NCBI GenBank assembly: GCA_024515975.1
Contig: JAMSKV010000002.1
Span: 124,001 to 188,000, forward strand
DNA length: 64,000 nt
Reading direction: 5' to 3'
DNA from: Endosaccharibacter trunci
GTDB lineage: Bacteria; Pseudomonadota; Alphaproteobacteria; Acetobacterales; Acetobacteraceae
A program made the translations under genes and the position numbers. Below the pieces are notes generated by a model, which saw only the letters and a list, made by a program, of their open reading frames with translations, was not told where the DNA came from and made no database searches. Position 1 is the first letter of the stretch, and each line of letters opens with the position of its first letter. Shown here piece by piece: positions 1 to 15,065 of the stretch.

Positions 1-834
<834 letters not shown>

Positions 835-835
835 G

Positions 836-2345
836 ATGCAGCTCGCGCTCTGGACATACGAAGGTCCGCCCCATGTGGGGGCGATGCGCGTCGCCACCGC
901 GATGAAGGGCGTGCACTACGTTCTGCACGCGCCGCAAGGCGACACCTATGCCGACCTTCTGTTCACGATGATCGAACGCCGCGGCCAGCGTCCGCCGGTG
1001 AGCTACACCACGTTCCAGGCGCGCGATCTGGGCGGCGATACCGCCACCTTGTTCCGCGACACGCTGGCCGATGCGTTCGAGCGCTTCCAGCCGCAGGCGA
1101 TCCTGGTGGGCGCGTCCTGCACGGCGGAACTGATCCAGGACGATCCCGGCGGCCTGGCCCGGGCCCTGGCCCTGCCTGTGCCGGTCGTGGCGCTGGAGCT
1201 GCCGTCCTATCAGCGCAAGGAGAATTGGGGCGCGGGCGAGACGTTCTATCAGCTCGTGCGAAGCTTCTGCGGCGATGAGAAGCCGGCGCGCGCCGAGGAT
1301 GCTGTCCCGTCCTGCAACATTCTCGGCCCGACCGCGCTCGGGTTCCGCCATCGCGACGATCTGCGCGAGATCCGAGCGCTGCTGGGCGAGATGGGCGTTC
1401 GCGTGAACGTCGCTGCCCCGCTGGACGCGACGCCTGCCGATCTCTCCCGTCTGGCGCAGGCCGATTTCAACGTGGTGCTGTATCCGGAAATCGCCGGGCC
1501 GGCGGCGGCGCTGCTGGAACGCCGGTTCGGGCAGAAGCAGACCCGCATCGTGCCGATCGGCGTCGGCGCGACACGCGATTTCATTCGGGAAGTTGCCGCA
1601 CTCGCCGGGATCGATCCGGAGCCGATCCTGTCGCGCGCGCAGTCCAATCTGCCCTGGTATTCGCGTTCGGTGGATTCCACCTATCTGACCGGCAAGCGCG
1701 TGTTCGTGTACGGCGACGCCACCCACGCCATTGCGGCGGCGCGCGTTGCGACCGAGGAGCTCGGCTTCACCCTGGTCGGGCTCGGCACATACAGCCGCGA
1801 GCAGGCGCGCGATCTGCGCGATGCGGCCAGGAAATACGGCGTGGAGCCGCTGATCAGCGACGATCATCTGGAAGTGGAGGCCGCCATCGGCGCGGCCGGC
1901 GCCGAGCTGGTGCTGGGCACGCAGATGGAGCGGCATATCGCCAAGCGTCTCGGTATTCCCTGCGCGGTGATCTCGGCTCCTGTGCACGTGCAGGATTTCC
2001 CCGCGCGTCATTCGCCGCAGATGGGATTCGAAGGCGCCAACGTCCTGTTCGATAGCTGGGTCCATCCGCTGATGATGGGGCTGGAGGAACATCTGCTCGG
2101 CCTGTTCAAGGACGATTTCGAGTTCGCCGACGGTGCTGCGCCGTCGCATCTGGCCGCGGAAGAGCCGGTGACGCCGGCGGCGGTCCTCGCCGATGTCGCC
2201 GTCTGGGATGCGGCTGCGGAACGGGAGCTGTCCCGCGTGCCTTTCTTCGTGCGCGGCAAGGCGCGGCGCAACACCGAGCGTTTTGCGAAGGAGCGCGGTC
2301 TGTCCTCGATTTCCCTCGACACGCTCTACGACGCCAAGGCGCATT

Positions 2346-2356
<11 letters not shown>
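836..2356 (+). CDS. bchB: Light-independent protochlorophyllide reductase subunit B
   Basis: A 506-residue protein of the usual BchB length. It forms the heterotetrameric NB protein with BchN and holds the protochlorophyllide site. The start ATG lies 1 bp after the bchN stop and gives the canonical N-terminus [18 protein letters not shown]. The unusual Asp ligand of the NB [4Fe-4S] cluster is present as D36 in GDTYADLL, and C95 sits in [14 protein letters not shown]. The C-terminal helical domain with [17 protein letters not shown] is also typical. Translation is probably coupled to bchN and bchH. DPOR is oxygen-sensitive, which is notable beside the oxygen-requiring acsF in the same array. 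Confidence 0.97.
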
Positions 2357-6861
<4,505 letters not shown>

Positions 6862-6862
<1 letters not shown>

Positions 6863-7560
6863 TGAGTGTCGCCTACGCCGAACGGCGCGACACGCTGCAT
6901 CGCTATTTCGATCGTACCGCGGCGGATGCCTGGGCCAGGCTTACCTCCGATGCCCCGGTCGGGCGTATCCGCGCGACCGTCCGCGCCGGTCGCGATTCGA
7001 TGCGGCAAACCCTGCTCGACTGGCTTCCGCCCGACCTGTCCGGCCTGCGTATTCTCGATGCGGGCTGCGGCACCGGCGCGTTCAGCATCGAAGCGGCCCG
7101 TCGTGGTGCCGAGATGGTGGCGCTCGATCTGTCGGACACGCTGCTGCGGACGGCGCGTGAGCGTCTTCCTGCGGCACTCGCCGGGCGCGTCCGGTTCGAG
7201 ACCGGCGACATGCGCGATGCGGCGCGGTTCGGCGATTTCGACCACGTGGTGGCGATGGATAGTCTGATCCATTACCCGGCCGCCGAGATCGCCGCCGTGC
7301 TCGCCGCCTTCGCGCCTGTTGTCCGTCGCTCCATGCTGTTCACCATCGCTCCGCGCACCCCGGCCTTGGCGGTGATGCATGCCGTCGGCCGTCTGTTTCC
7401 GCGCGGCGACCGCGCCCCGGCGATCGAGCCGGTGGCCTGGGCGCGCGTCGCATCTTGCATCGGCGCCGAACCGGCGCTGTCCGGCTGGCGCGCCGGCCGT
7501 CACGCCGGGATCTCGACGGGATTCTACAAGAGCCACGCACGCGAGCTGGTTCGCGCATGA
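6862..7560 (+). CDS. bchM: Mg-protoporphyrin IX O-methyltransferase
   Basis: A 232-residue SAM-dependent methyltransferase that methylates the ring C propionate of Mg-protoporphyrin IX, making the substrate for the AcsF cyclase. SAM motif I is LDAGCGTGAF at about residues 65-74, followed by the acidic VALDLSD motif II. The C-terminal HAGISTGFYKSHARELVR is the usual BchM ending. The ATG shares its A with the bchL stop (TGATG). A GTG three bases upstream would only add one Met. Position between bchL and lhaA is the standard order. Confidence 0.96.
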
Positions 7561-8987
7561 GTGGCGTCGCGCCAGCCAGGAGCGCGCGCTGGGCCGAATG
7601 GCTGCTGCCCTTCGCCAGAATGTCCACGCCGGAACTGCCGCTGGGCCGCATTCTGCGTCTGTCCCTGTTCCAGGTTTCGGTCGGCATGGCGCTGGTGCTG
7701 GTGATCGGCACGCTGAACCGGGTGATGATCGTGGAACTGGGCGTCCCGGCCTGGCTGGTGGCGACCATGATCGCGCTGCCTCTGGTCATGGCGCCGCTGC
7801 GTGCAGTGATCGGGCATCGCTCGGACGAGCATCGCTCGCTTCTCGGCTGGCGCAGATTGCCGTTTCTCTGGATGGGCACGCTGCTGCAGTTCGGCGGTTT
7901 CGCCATCATGCCGTTCGCGCTGATCGTGCTGTGCGGCGACGCGCCGCGCGCGCCGCATTTCGTCGGGCCTGCGGCTTCCGGCCTTGCCTTTCTGCTGGTC
8001 GGCGTCGGGTTGCATACGGTGCAGACCACGGGCATGGCGCTGGCCACGGATCTCGCGCCGCCGTACGCGCGTACCAAGGTCGTGACGTTGCTCTGCGTGA
8101 TGCTGCTGCTGGGCATGCTGGGCAGTGCGGTTCTGTTCGGCCGTCTTCTGTCCCCGTTCAGCGAGATCAGACTGATCCAGGTGATCCAGGGCGCGGCGGT
8201 ACTGACTTTGGCGTTGAATTTCGTCGCGGTCTGGAAACAGGAAGTGCGCGATCCGAGCCGGACGGCCGGTTCCGCGCCGCGTCAGCGCTTCACAGATGCG
8301 CTGAGGGCTTTGTCGGATGGCGACCGTCCGATCCGTCGTCTCGTCAGTGTCGCGCTCGGCACGATCGCTTTTTCCATGCAGGATGTTCTGCTCGAGCCCT
8401 ATGGCGGCCAGGTGCTGCACCTGCCGGTGGCGATGACCACGGCGCTCACGGCGCTTCTCGCCGTTGGCGGTCTGCTCGGCTTCACCATGTCCGCCGGCTG
8501 GCTGTCGCGCGGTGCGGACCGCTACCGGTTGGCCGCGGTCGGCGTGCTGAACGGGCTGCTGGCCTTCATCCTGCTCATTTTTGCTGCCCCCGCGTCGTCC
8601 GGCGTCTTGTTCGCCGCTGGCACGTTGCTGATCGGTTTCGGCAGCGCCTGTTTCGAGGTCGGCACCCTGTCCGCGGCGATGGAACAGGCGCGCTCCGGCC
8701 GCGGCGGTCTGGCGCTCGGGACATGGGGCGGCGTGCAGGCCTTCTCTACAGGTCTCGCGATCCTGGTAGGCGGGATCACGCATGATCTTGTCGGCGCGCT
8801 CGGTCGATCCGGCCGGCTCGGTGCTACGCTGGCCGTACCCTCGGTCGGATATGGCGCCGTTTATGCCGCCGAGATTTTCCTGCTGTTTGCGACCCTGGTG
8901 GCGATCGGACCGCTCGCCGCCGGGCCTCGTTTCCAACTCCCTGTTTTCCCGGCCGCATCCCGGCCGCTCGGAGGATCAGCCACGTGA
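7557..8987 (+). CDS. lhaA: LhaA/PucC-family light-harvesting assembly transporter
   Basis: A 476-residue polytopic membrane protein of the bacteriochlorophyll delivery (BCD) family within the major facilitator superfamily. LhaA is needed for LH1 antenna assembly, and a role in handing pigment to antenna polypeptides is proposed. About 12 hydrophobic segments are visible, with conserved patterns PELPLGRILRLSLFQVSVGM near the N-terminus and a DRYRLA loop in the middle. The ATGA overlap with bchM and GTGA overlap with puhA place it in the classical bchM-lhaA-puhA order. PucC and Orf428 paralogues are similar, but position favours lhaA. Confidence 0.93.
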   Translation: MSGVAPARSARWAEWLLPFARMSTPELPLGRILRLSLFQVSVGMALVLVIGTLNRVMIVELGVPAWLVATMIALPLVMAPLRAVIGHRSDEHRSLLGWRRLPFLWMGTLLQFGGFAIMPFALIVLCGDAPRAPHFVGPAASGLAFLLVGVGLHTVQTTGMALATDLAPPYARTKVVTLLCVMLLLGMLGSAVLFGRLLSPFSEIRLIQVIQGAAVLTLALNFVAVWKQEVRDPSRTAGSAPRQRFTDALRALSDGDRPIRRLVSVALGTIAFSMQDVLLEPYGGQVLHLPVAMTTALTALLAVGGLLGFTMSAGWLSRGADRYRLAAVGVLNGLLAFILLIFAAPASSGVLFAAGTLLIGFGSACFEVGTLSAAMEQARSGRGGLALGTWGGVQAFSTGLAILVGGITHDLVGALGRSGRLGATLAVPSVGYGAVYAAEIFLLFATLVAIGPLAAGPRFQLPVFPAASRPLGGSAT

Positions 8988-9775
8988 GCGCCGCCATCAC
9001 CGGATATGTCGACGTTGCCCAGATCGCCCTGTATCTTTTCTGGGGCTTCTTTCTGGCGCTCGTGATCTACATCCGACGCGAGGACAAGCGTGAGGGCTAT
9101 CCGCTGGTGGCGGAGGGGCAGCAACGCTTCGTGCAGGGTCCCATTGAAGGGTTTCCGCCCACGCCCGCACCGAAATTCTTCCGGCTGAAGGAAGGCACGC
9201 TGTCGCCCGCGCCGCAAACGGTACCGCCGGATGGACCGGTTGTGGGCGCCGTGCCGGCGCAATCGCATCCCGGCGCGCCGTTGATCCCCACCGGCGACCC
9301 GCTGCGGGACGGTGTCGGGCCGGCCGCATGGTCCATGCGCCGCGACATCCCGCTCCGCACCTGGCGCGGCCAGAATATCATGCGGCCGTTGCGTCTCGCG
9401 ACCGACTATTCCGTGTCGCGCTTCTCCACCGATCCGCATGGCTGGCCCGTGATAGGTCTCGACGGCGTCGTTGCAGGCCATGTCGTGGATCTCTGGATCG
9501 ATGACGAGGAGAACGATACGCGTTACCTCGAGATTGCGCTTGTCGCCGCCATCGACCTCACCGAGCGTCGCGTTCTGGTTCCGCATCCCTTCGTGCGCTA
9601 CGACCGGCGGCGCCAGCGCGTCGTGGTGCGCGCGCTGCATGCGGCCCAGTTCGCGCATGTGCCGGCTTTGGCGAACCCGGATCAGGTCACGGCGCGCGAG
9701 GAAGATCGTCTGGTGGGCTATTACGGCGGCGGTCTGTTGTATGGAACGCGCAACCGCATGGGGCCGCTGCTGTGA
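8984..9775 (+). CDS. puhA: Photosynthetic reaction centre H subunit
   Basis: A 263-residue reaction centre H subunit. One N-terminal transmembrane helix (about residues 12-30, IALYLFWGFFLALVIYI) is followed by a charged RREDKREGYPL segment and a cytoplasmic PRC-barrel domain (ATDYSVSRF, GWPVIGLDG, VVDLWID). It caps the L/M core and shapes proton delivery to QB. The start is a GTG overlapping the lhaA stop (GTGA). The A of its stop codon is the first base of the puhB ATG. Confidence 0.97.
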   Translation: MSAAITGYVDVAQIALYLFWGFFLALVIYIRREDKREGYPLVAEGQQRFVQGPIEGFPPTPAPKFFRLKEGTLSPAPQTVPPDGPVVGAVPAQSHPGAPLIPTGDPLRDGVGPAAWSMRRDIPLRTWRGQNIMRPLRLATDYSVSRFSTDPHGWPVIGLDGVVAGHVVDLWIDDEENDTRYLEIALVAAIDLTERRVLVPHPFVRYDRRRQRVVVRALHAAQFAHVPALANPDQVTAREEDRLVGYYGGGLLYGTRNRMGPLL

Positions 9776-10452
9776 TGCGCCGCGACAAGCGCCCGCTGAT
9801 CCGGCGCCGCGACGATCCGCTGGGCGGTCTGCCGGCGCGGCTTCCGGAGGGCGAACGCGTGCTGTGGCAGGGGCGTCCCGATGCCGGACTTCTCGCCCTT
9901 CGGGCGCTGCACGTGCGCAAGATCGCCGTCTATCTCGCCATCATGCTCGCCTGGTTCACTGTCAGCGACTTTTCCACCGGCCACTGGCAGAGAACGCTTG
10001 CGGGCGTGCTGTGCCTGGCGCTGGCCGGCGCGGCCGCGATCGGACTGCTTTGCGGATTTGCCGTGTTGCTGTCGCGCAGCACCATCTACACGCTGACCGA
10101 CCGTCGCGTGGTGCTGCGGTTCGGCGTTGCCCTGACCATGAGCGTCAATCTGCCGCTGGTTCTGGTCGAGAGCGCTGATCTCCGTCGCGGGCCCGATGGC
10201 AGCGGCGATGTGGTTCTTCGCATGAGCGGCCGCCAGACGTTGGGATACGCGCTGCTCTGGCCGCATGCCCGGCCCTGGCACCTTTCCCGGCCCGAACCGA
10301 TGTTGCGCGCGGTGCGCGACGTCTCGGCATTGGCCGCCTTGCTGTCGGAAGCGCTCGCGCAGACACTGCCAGTGGTGGAACGGCAGGGCGAGCTCGCGCA
10401 GGACGGAATCGAATCCGTCCCGGCATCGCAGCCGGTCATGGTTCCGGCATGA
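9775..10452 (+). CDS. puhB: Photosynthetic complex assembly protein PuhB
   Basis: A 225-residue membrane protein with a PH-like domain, required for normal reaction centre assembly in related bacteria. Seen here are LPEGERVLWQGRPD near the N-terminus, two to three hydrophobic helices (about residues 45-110) and the bacterial PH-domain core TIYTLTDRRVVLRFG. The ATG at 9775 is preceded in frame by a GTG at 9772; the ATG is preferred because it forms the usual TGATG coupling with puhA. Next is puhC through an ATGA overlap. Confidence 0.92.
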   Translation: MRRDKRPLIRRRDDPLGGLPARLPEGERVLWQGRPDAGLLALRALHVRKIAVYLAIMLAWFTVSDFSTGHWQRTLAGVLCLALAGAAAIGLLCGFAVLLSRSTIYTLTDRRVVLRFGVALTMSVNLPLVLVESADLRRGPDGSGDVVLRMSGRQTLGYALLWPHARPWHLSRPEPMLRAVRDVSALAALLSEALAQTLPVVERQGELAQDGIESVPASQPVMVPA

Positions 10453-10910
10453 GTACGCGCACCGTCCCAGCCGGGCTGCCGGTCGGGCCGTTTCTGGCCG
10501 CGGCCGGCGTTCTTTCCATCGTGGCGGTGGCGTTGTGTCTGCCGGCGGGTCACGGCGCGCTGGTTCCGGTGCGGATGGACGCGGCGCCGATCGTTTCCGC
10601 CCGCGCACTGCGCTTCGACGAGCACGCAGACGGAACGCTGGACGTGTTCGATGCCTCGAACGGCACGCTGATCCAGCATCTTCCCGTTGATCGCAACGGG
10701 TTTCTCCATGCGCTGGTGCACGGCCTCGGTGCGACCCGGCGGCGCGCACATGTGCCGGTCGCGCAATCCTACAGCCTGACGCTGTTCGATGACGGCAGAC
10801 TGGTTCTGGCCGATACGGCGACGCGGACCAGCATCGATATGGAAGGCTTCGGGCCGACCAACATGCGCGGGGTGCTCGCGCTCCTGCCCGCGAGGGGGGA
10901 TCACGCGTGA
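10449..10910 (+). CDS. puhC: Photosynthetic complex assembly protein PuhC
   Basis: A 153-residue protein with one N-terminal transmembrane helix (about residues 12-31) and a periplasmic domain. PuhC is needed for reaction centre and LH1 assembly in Rhodobacter capsulatus; its mechanism is unresolved. Conserved features include LRFDEHADGTLDVFDA, a GFLHALVHGLGATRR segment and a C-terminal STR-like SIDMEGFGPTNMR. The gene overlaps puhB and the following small gene by 4 bp on each side. Confidence 0.9.
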   Translation: MSTRTVPAGLPVGPFLAAAGVLSIVAVALCLPAGHGALVPVRMDAAPIVSARALRFDEHADGTLDVFDASNGTLIQHLPVDRNGFLHALVHGLGATRRRAHVPVAQSYSLTLFDDGRLVLADTATRTSIDMEGFGPTNMRGVLALLPARGDHA

Positions 10911-11212
10911 GCCGTACCCTCTCCGTTCACTGCCCCGTGGAGATCGCACTGACGCCGGAGACCTTTCACGCCTATGCCGTGCCGGACGGCGTTGCCCTGC
11001 GTCCTGGTGATGCCGTGCAGGTGCATGACGTACCGACCGAGATCGCGTTCGGGGAGGTGATACGCCGCGACTGCCGCGCCACCGTGCGTCGCGCCGGACT
11101 GCTCAAGCGCGCCTGGACACGCGCCACCTCCGTCTTTCTGCTCACGAGCCTCTACGAGGTCGGGTTCGAACCGAAACCGACCTATCCTGTCAGCGGGACT
11201 TCCAGCGCATGA
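10907..11212 (+). CDS. Small photosynthetic assembly protein, PuhD-like
   Basis: A 101-residue soluble-looking protein with GTG start overlapping puhC (GTGA). It lies between puhC and acsF, the position of puhD (orf55) in Rhodobacter. Visible features are a [12 protein letters not shown] segment and a basic [17 protein letters not shown] helix followed by [11 protein letters not shown], which resembles my recollection of the short PuhD-type proteins. It is longer than the 55-residue Rhodobacter product. The assignment rests mainly on position; no catalytic motif is visible. Confidence 0.6.
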   Translation: MSRTLSVHCPVEIALTPETFHAYAVPDGVALRPGDAVQVHDVPTEIAFGEVIRRDCRATVRRAGLLKRAWTRATSVFLLTSLYEVGFEPKPTYPVSGTSSA

Positions 11213-12297
11213 ACGCCACCACTCGCATCGTGCCCGAGCCGGCACCGACCGGGCGCGCACCCAACGACGCCACACGTAGCGCGCAGGAGAATACCGTGCT
11301 GTCGCCGCGCTTCTACACCACGGACTTTCCGGCCATGGACCGGATCGATGTCGGTGCGGTGCGCCAGGAATGGGACGGTCTGATCGCCGAATTGCGGCGC
11401 GACGACAACCGCCATCATTTTCTGCGGGACGAGTCGTTCGACCTTGATCTCTCCACGCTTCCGCCCGCATTGCGCGAAGAATTCCTCGACTTCCTGATCA
11501 GCTCCGTCACCGCCGAATTCTCCGGCTGCGTGCTCTATGCCGAGATCAAGAAGCGCATCACCAATCCCGATATCCGCGAGCTGTTCAGCCTGATGGCGCG
11601 GGACGAGGCGCGCCATGCCGGATTCATCAACGATACGCTCAAGGATTTCGGCGTCGGCGTCGATCTCGGCTTCCTGGCCCGGGAGAAGAAATACACCTTC
11701 TTCAAACCGAAATTCGTCTTTTACGCGACCTATCTTTCGGAGAAGATCGGCTACGCGCGCTATATCTCCATCTTCCGCCAGCTCGAACGCCATCCGGAAT
11801 ATCGCTTCCATCCGATCTTCCGCTGGTTCGAGAAATGGTGCGGCGACGAGTTCCGCCACGGTGAGGCTTTCGCGCTGTTGATGCGGGCCAATCCGAAATT
11901 GCTGCGGGGACGCAACACGCTCTGGATCCGTTTCTTCCTGCTGGCCGTGTTCGCGACCATGTACGTTCGCGACCACGCGCGCCCTGTATTCCACGCCTCG
12001 CTCGGGCTCGATCCCACCGAGTACGACATGCAGGTGTTCCGCATCACCACCGAGATCACCCGTCAGGTGTTTCCGGTGTCTTTGCCGCTCGACGATCCGC
12101 GTTTCGCCGCCGGCCTGGAACGGCTTCGCGGCATCACGGAGGCCATGCGTGCGGCCGCCGCGCGTGGTGGCCTGGTCGGACGGATCGGCAAGCTCCGGCT
12201 GATGCTGCAAGCCGGCGTCACCTTCGCGCGGCTCTACCTGCTTCCGGTGCAACGCAACCGCCTGCCGCGCACGGTGCGTTTGCAGGCGGCCTGGTAG
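11209..12297 (+). CDS. acsF: Aerobic Mg-protoporphyrin IX monomethyl ester cyclase
   Basis: A 362-residue diiron oxygenase that closes the isocyclic ring E of Mg-protoporphyrin monomethyl ester, using O2, giving divinyl protochlorophyllide. Diiron ligands are visible in EFSG (E103), the EARH motif at 133-136 and DEFRH at 213-217. The conserved [17 protein letters not shown] stretch precedes the second pair. ATGA overlap with the small upstream gene. No anaerobic bchE is in this window, so pigment synthesis appears to need some oxygen unless bchE lies elsewhere. Confidence 0.97.
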   Translation: MNATTRIVPEPAPTGRAPNDATRSAQENTVLSPRFYTTDFPAMDRIDVGAVRQEWDGLIAELRRDDNRHHFLRDESFDLDLSTLPPALREEFLDFLISSVTAEFSGCVLYAEIKKRITNPDIRELFSLMARDEARHAGFINDTLKDFGVGVDLGFLAREKKYTFFKPKFVFYATYLSEKIGYARYISIFRQLERHPEYRFHPIFRWFEKWCGDEFRHGEAFALLMRANPKLLRGRNTLWIRFFLLAVFATMYVRDHARPVFHASLGLDPTEYDMQVFRITTEITRQVFPVSLPLDDPRFAAGLERLRGITEAMRAAAARGGLVGRIGKLRLMLQAGVTFARLYLLPVQRNRLPRTVRLQAAW

Positions 12298-12309
12298 GGG
12301 CGGGCGATC

Positions 12310-14025
12310 ATGACCGCGCATCTCTGGCCCGTTCTGTTCGCCTTGTTCGTATGGTGGTTCAGCACCGGCATCATCATGTTCCTCGACGGTCTGCCGAGGC
12401 GGACTTTCAAATGGAGCATGATCGGCGCGACGGCGATGCTGGCCGCCTCGTTCTGGGGTCTGCACGCCTCCAGCACCGATCTGTCCGTGCGCGGCGCTTA
12501 TATTGCCTTCACTTGCGGCCTGCTCGCCTGGGGGTGGCAGGAGATCTCGTTCTACATGGGCTACGTCACCGGCCCGAGAAAGGATCCCTGCCCGGAAGGT
12601 TGCTCCGGCTGGCGCCATTTCGGCCACGCCATACAGACCAGTCTCTGGCACGAGCTGGCGATCATCGTCGCCGGCATCGCCGTGGTGCTGCTGACGCGTG
12701 ATGGACAGAACCAGGTCGGAACATGGACCTTCATGGTGCTGTGGTGGATGCACCAGAGCGCCAAACTCAATGTGTTCCTGGGCGTCCGCAACCTCAACGA
12801 GGAGTTCCTGCCGGAGCATCTGCAATTCCTGCGCTCCTTCCTGCGCAAGAAGCCGATGAACCTGCTGTTTCCGATATCGGTGACGGTCTCGACCGTGATC
12901 GCCGCGCATCTGGTATCGCTGGCGATCCACAGTAGCGGATCGTTCGCGCGTGCCGGCTACGACTTCCTGGCGGCGATGATGGTGCTGGCCATTCTGGAAC
13001 ATTGGCTGCTGGTCCTGCCGCTTCCTGCGGCGTCGCTGTGGGGCTGGAGCCTGCGGTCGCGCGGCGCGGTGAAGCCGTTCGAGGTCGAGGTTGTCGCGGG
13101 CTTCCTCGGCGCGGGCAAGACGACGTTCCTCCGCAACGTCCTGTTCGGCCATTCCGACCGGCGTACCGTGGTCCTGGTCAACGACTTCGCCGCCGTCGGT
13201 GTCGACGGGTCGCTGCTGCGCGAGCGGGGCGCCGATGTGGTGGAACTGCCGAATGGCTGCATTTGCTGCTCGCTGAAATCCGACCTTGCCACGCAGATCA
13301 CCGCGCTGGTGCAGAAATGGCAGCCGGAGCGCGTTCTGATCGAGCCGAGCGGCGTTGCGGATGTGGCGGCGCTGATGGGCGTGCTGGGTCAGCCCGCCCT
13401 CAAGCGCCAGATCCGCGCTTTGCGTGTCCTGTCCGTGATCGATGCCGGTGCTTTCTTGCGCGACTTCGCCCGCATGCGTGGCTTCTTCGAGGCGCAGGCG
13501 CGCGTTGCAGACGTTCTGGTGGTCAACAAGGCCGATCTTGTGTCGGACGCAGAGCGCGCGATGGTGGAAACCAGTCTGCGCGGCCTGAACCCGGCGGCGT
13601 CGATCGTTCCGGCTCGCTTCGGCATTCTGCTCTCCGGCCATAAGCTGCCGCGCGCGACATCGCGCTCCGGCGAACCGGCGGAGCACGCGCATCATCACCA
13701 TCATCACCATGCGGATGCGCCGGAATTCCAGTCCTGCGTCGTCTCGCTCGACATCCCGTGCGATCCGGAGCGCGTGCGCGCGGTTCTGCTGCGTACGGCC
13801 GAAGGGGCGTTTGGCCGCGTGGAGCGGCTGAAGGGCATCGCGCGTACGCGGATCGGCTGGATGCGCTTCGATCTGGCCGGCGGCGTTCCCTCCATGGAAG
13901 CCTTCGCGGCGGACGAAGCCGAAGTGCCGCGCGTGATCGCGATCGGCAACGATCTCGATGACGCCGGCCTCGCCGCGGCCTTCGCCGATTGCGCGCAGGA
14001 CACGCCGCTTCTGGCGCCGGCGTGA
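12310..14025 (+). CDS. puhE: PuhE fused to a COG0523 (G3E, CobW-like) GTPase
   Basis: One open frame of 571 residues with two modules. Residues 1 to about 250 are PuhE (photosynthetic complex assembly protein 2): several membrane helices, CPEGCSGW, LNVFLGVRNLNEEFLPEHL and the usual end EHWLLVLPLP. Residues about 257-570 are a G3E-family P-loop GTPase/metallochaperone: Walker A GFLGAGKTTF at about 262-271, the metal-binding GCICCS (CxCC) at about 316-321, guanine-specificity VNKAD at about 405-409, a histidine-rich loop (seven His in a row) near 462-470, and a C-terminal CobW-type domain. G3E proteins are known to insert or deliver metals using GTP. The fusion puts this domain at the membrane, just before bchI. 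The target metal and client are unknown. The first ATG is 12 bp after acsF. Confidence 0.9.
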   Translation: MTAHLWPVLFALFVWWFSTGIIMFLDGLPRRTFKWSMIGATAMLAASFWGLHASSTDLSVRGAYIAFTCGLLAWGWQEISFYMGYVTGPRKDPCPEGCSGWRHFGHAIQTSLWHELAIIVAGIAVVLLTRDGQNQVGTWTFMVLWWMHQSAKLNVFLGVRNLNEEFLPEHLQFLRSFLRKKPMNLLFPISVTVSTVIAAHLVSLAIHSSGSFARAGYDFLAAMMVLAILEHWLLVLPLPAASLWGWSLRSRGAVKPFEVEVVAGFLGAGKTTFLRNVLFGHSDRRTVVLVNDFAAVGVDGSLLRERGADVVELPNGCICCSLKSDLATQITALVQKWQPERVLIEPSGVADVAALMGVLGQPALKRQIRALRVLSVIDAGAFLRDFARMRGFFEAQARVADVLVVNKADLVSDAERAMVETSLRGLNPAASIVPARFGILLSGHKLPRATSRSGEPAEHAHHHHHHHADAPEFQSCVVSLDIPCDPERVRAVLLRTAEGAFGRVERLKGIARTRIGWMRFDLAGGVPSMEAFAADEAEVPRVIAIGNDLDDAGLAAAFADCAQDTPLLAPA

Positions 14026-15065
14026 TGGACGGTCTCGTGCATCCCGTTCGCACGCGCCGTCGCGTCGCGTTTCCGTTTGCCGCCATCGTGGGGCAGGAGG
14101 AAATGAAGCGCGCCCTTCTGCTGGCGGCGATCGACCCGTCCATTGGCGGCGTTCTCGTGTTCGGCGATCGCGGCACCGGAAAGTCCACCGCCGTGCGCGC
14201 TCTGGCCGATCTGCTGCCGCCGATGGCCGTGCCCGATGGCTGCCGGTTCAACTGCGACCCGGCGGAAGGCCCGCCTTGCGTCGATGGCTGCGCGCATGCG
14301 GGGGCGGCGATCGCGGTTCCTGTGCCGATTGTCGATCTTCCGCTCGGCGCCACGGAGGATCGCGTCGCCGGGGCGCTGGATCTCGAGCGCGCCTTGTCCT
14401 CGGGCGTGCGCGCCTTCGAGCCAGGCCTGCTGGCGCGCGCGCATCGCGGATTTCTGTATATCGACGAGGTGAACCTGCTCGAGGATCATCTGGTCGATCT
14501 GCTGCTGGACGTGGCCGCATCCGGCGAGAATCTCGTGGAACGCGACGGGCTCAGTATCCGCCATCCCGCGCGTTTCGTTCTGGTGGGCAGTGCCAATCCG
14601 GAAGAAGGCGAACTCCGACCGCAATTGCTGGATCGCTTCGGTCTGGCTGTGGACGTTTCGACGCCGGCGACACTCGCGGAGCGGGTCGAGGTGGTTCGGC
14701 GCCGCGATCGCTTCGACCGCGATCCGCTCGGCTTCGCGCGCGACTGGGAACACGACGCGGTGCAGATCCGCGAGCGCCTGCACGAAGCCCGCGCGCGCCT
14801 GTTCGAGGTAGGCGTGCCGGACGTGGTCGTGGAAGCGGCGGCGTCGCTCTGCATGGCGCTCGGCACCGACGGCTCGCGCGGCGAACTCACTTTGCTGCGC
14901 GCCGTCCGCGCGCTGGCGGCCTTCGACGGCAAGGACGCCGCCGATCTCGGTTCCCTGCGCGCCGTCGCCGTCACGGTTCTGCGCCATCGCCTGCGCCGCA
15001 ACCCGCTGGACGAGACCGGCTCCGCCGCCCGTGTGGAGCGCGCCATCGCCGATTTGCTGCCGTGA
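14025..15065 (+). CDS. bchI: Magnesium chelatase ATPase subunit I
   Basis: A 346-residue AAA+ ATPase that forms a hexamer with BchD and drives Mg2+ insertion by BchH. Walker A is GDRGTGKST at about residues 48-56, and Walker B is FLYIDEVNLLEDH at about 143-155. The Mg-chelatase-type GSANPEEGELRPQLLDRFG sensor-1/arginine-finger region follows. The ATG shares its A with the stop of the PuhE fusion (TGATG), so translation is coupled to it. bchI-bchD-bchO is the usual trio, but its place after puhE is not the common arrangement. Confidence 0.97.
   Translation: MDGLVHPVRTRRRVAFPFAAIVGQEEMKRALLLAAIDPSIGGVLVFGDRGTGKSTAVRALADLLPPMAVPDGCRFNCDPAEGPPCVDGCAHAGAAIAVPVPIVDLPLGATEDRVAGALDLERALSSGVRAFEPGLLARAHRGFLYIDEVNLLEDHLVDLLLDVAASGENLVERDGLSIRHPARFVLVGSANPEEGELRPQLLDRFGLAVDVSTPATLAERVEVVRRRDRFDRDPLGFARDWEHDAVQIRERLHEARARLFEVGVPDVVVEAAASLCMALGTDGSRGELTLLRAVRALAAFDGKDAADLGSLRAVAVTVLRHRLRRNPLDETGSAARVERAIADLLP

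Noticed and set aside
11182..13710. 842-codon minus-strand open frame antisense to acsF and the puhE fusion
   Set aside because: No recognisable domain, and it covers two well-supported plus-strand genes.
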